Of a stretch of DNA of 64,000 nucleotides, positions 26,501 through 31,700 are shown piece after piece. The stretch is from Corallium rubrum (lineage: Eukaryota; Cnidaria; Anthozoa; Scleralcyonacea; Coralliidae): assembly GCA_964035015.1 (NCBI GenBank), contig OZ035997.1, positions 85,674,982-85,738,981 of the forward strand, read 5' to 3'. Each line of letters opens with the position of its first letter. The first letter of the stretch is position 1. Below the pieces are notes generated by a model that made no database searches, was not told the origin of the DNA, and saw only the letters and a program-made list of their open reading frames with translations. Both the position numbers and the translations under genes were made by a program.

Positions 26501-28705
26501 TCGAAAAAGCGGAGAGAAGGTTTGGCGATAGACGATGAAAATAGTGAAATATAACATACCATTTCGTTACGAAGTCTACGGTTTAAATTTTTACGGTTTA
26601 CCATTGTCGCTGTATGTTGGTATACAGTTAAAAGCTTCTAGGACAGCGTCGGCCACGGTTGAAATCCAAATATTACCAGGGTTAAGTCACGTTGGCCTGA
26701 AAAAAAGAGAAAAATCTTCTCGACGTTTCGAGCGAAGGCCCTTCGTCAGGAGAAATTAGTAAACAACTCACATGTGGTCACGCGTATTTATAGCAGAGCT
26801 ACAATGGGAATCACGTGAACACATGTAAGCCAATAAGAACAAAGTAAACAAATAAATTAATATGTAATTTTAGCCTGTGTGCAGGTGCTGACCCAATTTG
26901 TGGGTCAGCTACCTGCAAATAGGCAAAGAAACAGGTTATAAATTACTATTTAAATCATCGGAAAAAGGTTAAGGAAAAGGTGTGGAATATGGTGGTGGAG
27001 TGAGCTAAATGAAAGAGAATCGCTCATTGAGGCCGTGAGGGTGAATGGTACCAAGTTTGTAAATGAGACGCATTTCTTGTTTACGACGAGTATCGTTACA
27101 ACCTGTAATGGGCTGAATGGCACAGATTTTCATGTTGGAAAAGGAGTGGTTGGCACTGTTGAAGTGCCTGGCAACAGGTTTGTTTTGCACATTGTATTTG
27201 ACATCACGAAGGTGTTCAACAAACCTGTCACCTAAACGTCTTCCAGTTTCTCCGATGTAAAGCATGGGACATTTACTGCAAGAGATACAGTAAATGAGGT
27301 TGGAGGAAGTGCAAGTGAAACTGTGGGTTATGTTGAACCTGCATTTTGGAGCCGAAATTGAAATTGAGGAGTCTAAATATTTACAGGTGTTGCACCTACC
27401 ACGACAGCAAGAGCTGGTGCCAACATGTGATACCAAGGCTTGCTGCAGTGAGCTGTGAACAACGTTTTCCCGGATGTTTTTGCTATGCCGAAAAGATACT
27501 AGGGGTTTACAATGTGCAAAACAAACCTGTTGCCAGGCACTTCAACAGTGCCAACCACTCCTTTTCCAACATGAAAATCTGTGCCATTCAGCCCATTACA
27601 GGTTGTAACGATACTCGTCGTAAACAAGAAATGCGTCTCATTTACAAACTTGGTACCATTCACCCTCACGGCCTCAATGAGCGATTCTCTTTCATTTAGC
27701 TCACTCCACCACCATATTCCACACCTTTTCCTTAACCTTTTTCCGATGATTTAAATAGTAATTTATAACCTGTTTCTTTGCCTATTTGCAGGTAGCTGAC
27801 CCACAAATTGGGTCAGCACCTGCACACAGGCTAAAATTACATATTAATTTATTTGTTTACTTTGTTCTTATTGGCTTACATGTGTTCACGTGATTCCCAT
27901 TGTAGCTCTGCTATAAATACGCGTGACCACATGTGAGTTGTTTACTAATTTCTCCTGACGAAGGGCCTTCGCTCGAAACGTCGAGAAGATTTTTCTCTTT
28001 TTTTCAGGCCAACGTGACTTAACCCTGGTAATATTTGGATTTCAACCGTGGCCGACGCTGTCCTAGAAGCTTTTAACTATATATATATATAGGTGTGTTA
28101 AAAATCTCAGTATAGAGCATCAGTGTCACTTTATGTTCGCAACAGGCTGGTAGCAAGGCTGTTAACAAGTTGTAACAATGCTGTTACAACATTGTTAGCA
28201 TCAGCCTGTTAACAACTTGTCGAATGCAGAATGGTAATACTGTAGTTAGGTTGTTGGAACAAATTGTTATCAGTCTGTTGGAGTCATCAACCTTGTTACA
28301 AGTTGTCAACAACCTGTTACAGACATGTTAACAGACTGAGAACAACCAGTGCAAACACATCACGGTGACAGCCTGTTGAACAGCCTTGTAACAACTTAAC
28401 AACTTGCTTGCAGGCATGTAACAAATTGTGTGTTTTTACATGTGTACTATATGAGTTAAGCTTATTTAAGGATTTTACTTACCAACATAGACAGCAAGTT
28501 GAATGGATGAACACAACTGAACATGGTAACTCTACCCTATGGTCTAGAAAATAAGAGAAAATAATATATGAATGAATAAGCAAACAAACAAACAAACAAA
28601 CAAACAAACAAACAAACAAACAAACAAACAAACAAACAAACAAACAAACAAACAAACAAACAAACAAACAAACAAACAAACAAACAAACAAACAAACAAA
28701 CAAAG

Positions 28706-28740
<35 letters not shown>

Positions 28741-31700
28741 ATAAGTTACTGTTAGTCTGTTACCAACAATTTAATATTTCATAATGATGAAGAATTCTGC
28801 CGAAGATACACCAGTCACAAATAACTTTTACCTCAAAATCTGAATGCTTTAGTTTTTATACATAAGATAATCCTTATCGTGAAAGCAACCGTGGCTATAA
28901 AAGAATGATAAAAAAAGAAAGAATGATTTGAAAGTTTGTTAGGAACCACAACTGACTATTACTGTAAAATTGAGAAGACAAGAAGAGATTAAGCCAATAG
29001 TGTTGACGACAAAAAGATGATGATAGTCTAATACTTCAACTACACTATTAAACTTCGATCAGTATAAAATGGTTTGTATTGGACAATCAAACAGGAAATT
29101 TGACAACGAGAGCCAGAGAAAATTTCACATTACAATAGTAGGACAATAGAAAACAAACGATAAATACTGAATCTCTTTACCTTGCTCGTAGAGTCGACTA
29201 GTCGTAGCCTCGTGCGAGAGAAGCTTCTGGGACTTTCTTGGTTCAACTCGATTTCCATGGCTTTTAGTTAAATCTTTCCGTAGAAGAACATGTTACTTCG
29301 GTGAAGACTGTCTTCCTGATCTCTTCGCAAACAAAAAGTCTTCTATTTCGAAGGGTTTATGTAGCTTGAATCTCAAAACAGTAAACACCATCACAATTCA
29401 CAAATGAATTTCAATTTTCAAACGTGGCCGCGCTGAGATGGATCAATGGAATGACGCTACCCCAAGTGTCAATGCGCGCTCGCTAGCTGCGCGGAGCATG
29501 CGCGGTATCGTGGCTGACGGCGCTGTTAGGCCAGGAGTTTTATTGCTTGTAGCCTTTTCTTTCTGAATTCTGATATGCTATTCTGTTTCGAAATTACACA
29601 CATTTGATTCGGAATTACTTCATGCACATTTAGGTATAGATAAAAAGTTCTAAACGTAGGGATATTTAAGCTAAACAAATGTATTATATTTAAAAGATGT
29701 GTTTTTCCAAAGCGTTTCTTATTACTACCGAAAGTATTCTATTTGAAGAGTGAATTATTTCAAAAGATGTGCTATGTTTTTCGAAAGGTGTATTCCTCAT
29801 AAAGATGTGTCACTCAAAATGTGTCTTATTATTAAGAAGGTGTGTTATTGCAAAAGGTGTGTTTTTTGAAAGGTGTGTTTTTATAAGATGTGTTAGTCAA
29901 ATGGTGTGTTATTCTGAAGGTGTGTTATTGTGAAAGGTGTGTTTTTTGAAAGGTGTGTTTTTTATAAGGTGTTTTATACTTAAGAAGGCGTGTTAGTGTA
30001 AAAGGTGTGTTTTTCGCACAGGTGTGTTTTCGACCCAAGGTGTGTTAAAAATAACACACCTTAGTTTTGACAGGGTGTGTTAGTCAAAAGTTTTATTAGA
30101 AGGTGTGTTACAAAACACACCCAGGTGTGTAAATCAGCACACCAAGGTGTGTAATTTAACACACGTTGGTGTGTTTTGTAACACACCATGGTGTGTTACA
30201 AAAAATACACACCAAAACGTGTGTTAAAATAACACACCTTGGTGTGTTAATTTACACACCTTGGTGTGTTATTTAACACATCTTTTTTTAGAGTGTATAC
30301 TTGGCCCGTGTCAAGTAGGAGTCGACACAATGCAAACAACGATCAAAATTCGGCGCGGCGCACTCACCTACGATATCTATACATCAGAACAAGTCAAACT
30401 GTACGTGTGAAACTTTAACAACTTCAATCTGAAAACACTTTACTAACGTAATCAACATTTTGTTAAGAGAAGAGATGAATATGCTAGCGCGGATATGAGA
30501 ATTGAGTGTGAATGATCTTGGAGCTATTTTAATCAGAAACATTTTCCCAAGTTCCCAAGTGGGACTCGAACCCACAACTTTATCATCGCCGGTGAGACGC
30601 TCTATCATTGAGCTACTGGCACTCAGATGATTTGAACGTAGGTTGAGTTCGATGTATGACATATACTGCTATGTGCAAGTATGATGATATGTGTTAATGT
30701 GTCGTAATAATTTTTGTGAGTAAAATAGCGCGAAGAACATTTACATTCAATTATCGTATCCGAGCTAGCATATTCATCTCTTCTCTTAACAACATGCACT
30801 ACGACATACAATTATTGGATGAGGTTGAGTTCGGCTTCGGCAGATAACACAAACCTTGACCTTGATAATTCTTGATATCATGCGACAACCAAATTCAATA
30901 ATTGTTCTATTATACAATTATAAATGTAGAAGCCTTTAGAAAGTTTTTTACAAAGTTAGGTAAAAATAGTAAATATTCATACCGTCTTCAGTTCGAAGTT
31001 CGCTAACTTTTTTCGCTTTCAAATACAATTTTCTCTTTCAAACACTGCTTTAAACTCTAACAGCTGTATGTGTAGCTCGCTTGTTTTTTTCTTGGTGGTT
31101 TTAGCGTCGACAAAACGTGCCAAATCCGCCGGATTAATCAGCTTCTGATCTTCACTCCTAAGGACGGCCGCCATGTTTGTTTTGTTCAAACCGCTAGCCA
31201 GCGCGTCATAGCTACAGATAATTTTTGATATTTTGTAGGTGGCAAGCCATCATGAATTGTCTGTAGGTTTTTAGCCAATCACAGTTAAGATTGTGTCAGT
31301 ATTGTATAATAATAACATATATCATCATGCATACTTGCACATAGCAGTATATAATGTCATACATCGAACTCAACCTGAGTAGCTCAATGGTTAGAGCGTC
31401 TCACCGGTGATCAGAAGGTTGTTGGTTCGAGTCCCGCTTGGGAACTCAGAAAAGTTTTTTTTGAGTAAAATAGCTCGACTAACATTTACACTCATTAATC
31501 AACATCTGTTTGATCATTTACTTCTGTTTGATCATTTACTTCTGTAGCATACCACTGCAAATGTGTCGACCCCTGGCTCACGAACGGCAAGAAGACGTGT
31601 CCAGTTTGCAAGCAAGCGGTCGAAAAAGACGATTCAAAGAAAAGGGACGACGCCACGGGCCATACGGATGCCACAGAAAGAACGCCCCTTCTCAACGACA

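Larger units (their letters stand above)
23556..28078 (-). mobile_element. Penelope-like retroelement: one full copy plus partial tandem and inverted copies
   Basis: The full copy (about 23556-26667) reads on the minus strand and contains an intact 903-codon ORF. From 26668 to 27508 the same 3' region is repeated in the same orientation (offset 3112 bp, nearly identical by eye). At 27509 it switches to the opposite orientation. The whole sits between TA tracts (23518-23555 and 28079-28092), as if inserted into a TA microsatellite. Tandem, partial and inverted arrangements are typical of Penelope-like elements. It lies inside the CACTA-like element at 21688-30295. Confidence 0.93.
26626..28078. 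repeat. Perfect 570-bp inverted repeat of Penelope 3' sequence
   Basis: Arm 26626-27195 and arm 27509-28078 are reverse complements of equal length with a 313-bp spacer (27196-27508). Each arm contains the 3' part of the GIY-YIG coding region, the non-coding tail, the hammerhead-like motif and the terminal TCTAGGACAGCGTCGG block. The junction at 27508/27509 is abrupt inside coding sequence. Confidence 0.92.
21688..30295. mobile_element. CACTA/EnSpm-like element, 8.6 kb, no transposase found
   Basis: Ends are CACTCTAAAAAAA at 21688 and its inverse TTTTTTTAGAGTG ending at 30295, flanked on both sides by TA. Just inside each end are dense arrays of ACACACC(TTA/TTGG)-type units in opposite orientation (21699-22107 and about 29695-30285), like the subterminal repeats bound by CACTA transposases. 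The flanks read continuously across the insertion when compared with the inverted copy at 20016-20110. The interior (about 4 kb without the Penelope insertion) has no recognisable transposase. Superfamily assignment is inference from the termini. Confidence 0.6.

Noticed and set aside
28479-28784. Several long open frames with poly VCLF or TNKQ translations
   Set aside because: They are translations of the (CAAA)n and (CA)n microsatellites.
7595-31446. tRNA genes suggested by A and B boxes at 7595, 19759, 30551 and 31372
   Set aside because: Acceptor stems do not pair and bodies are shared between copies, so they are SINE heads.
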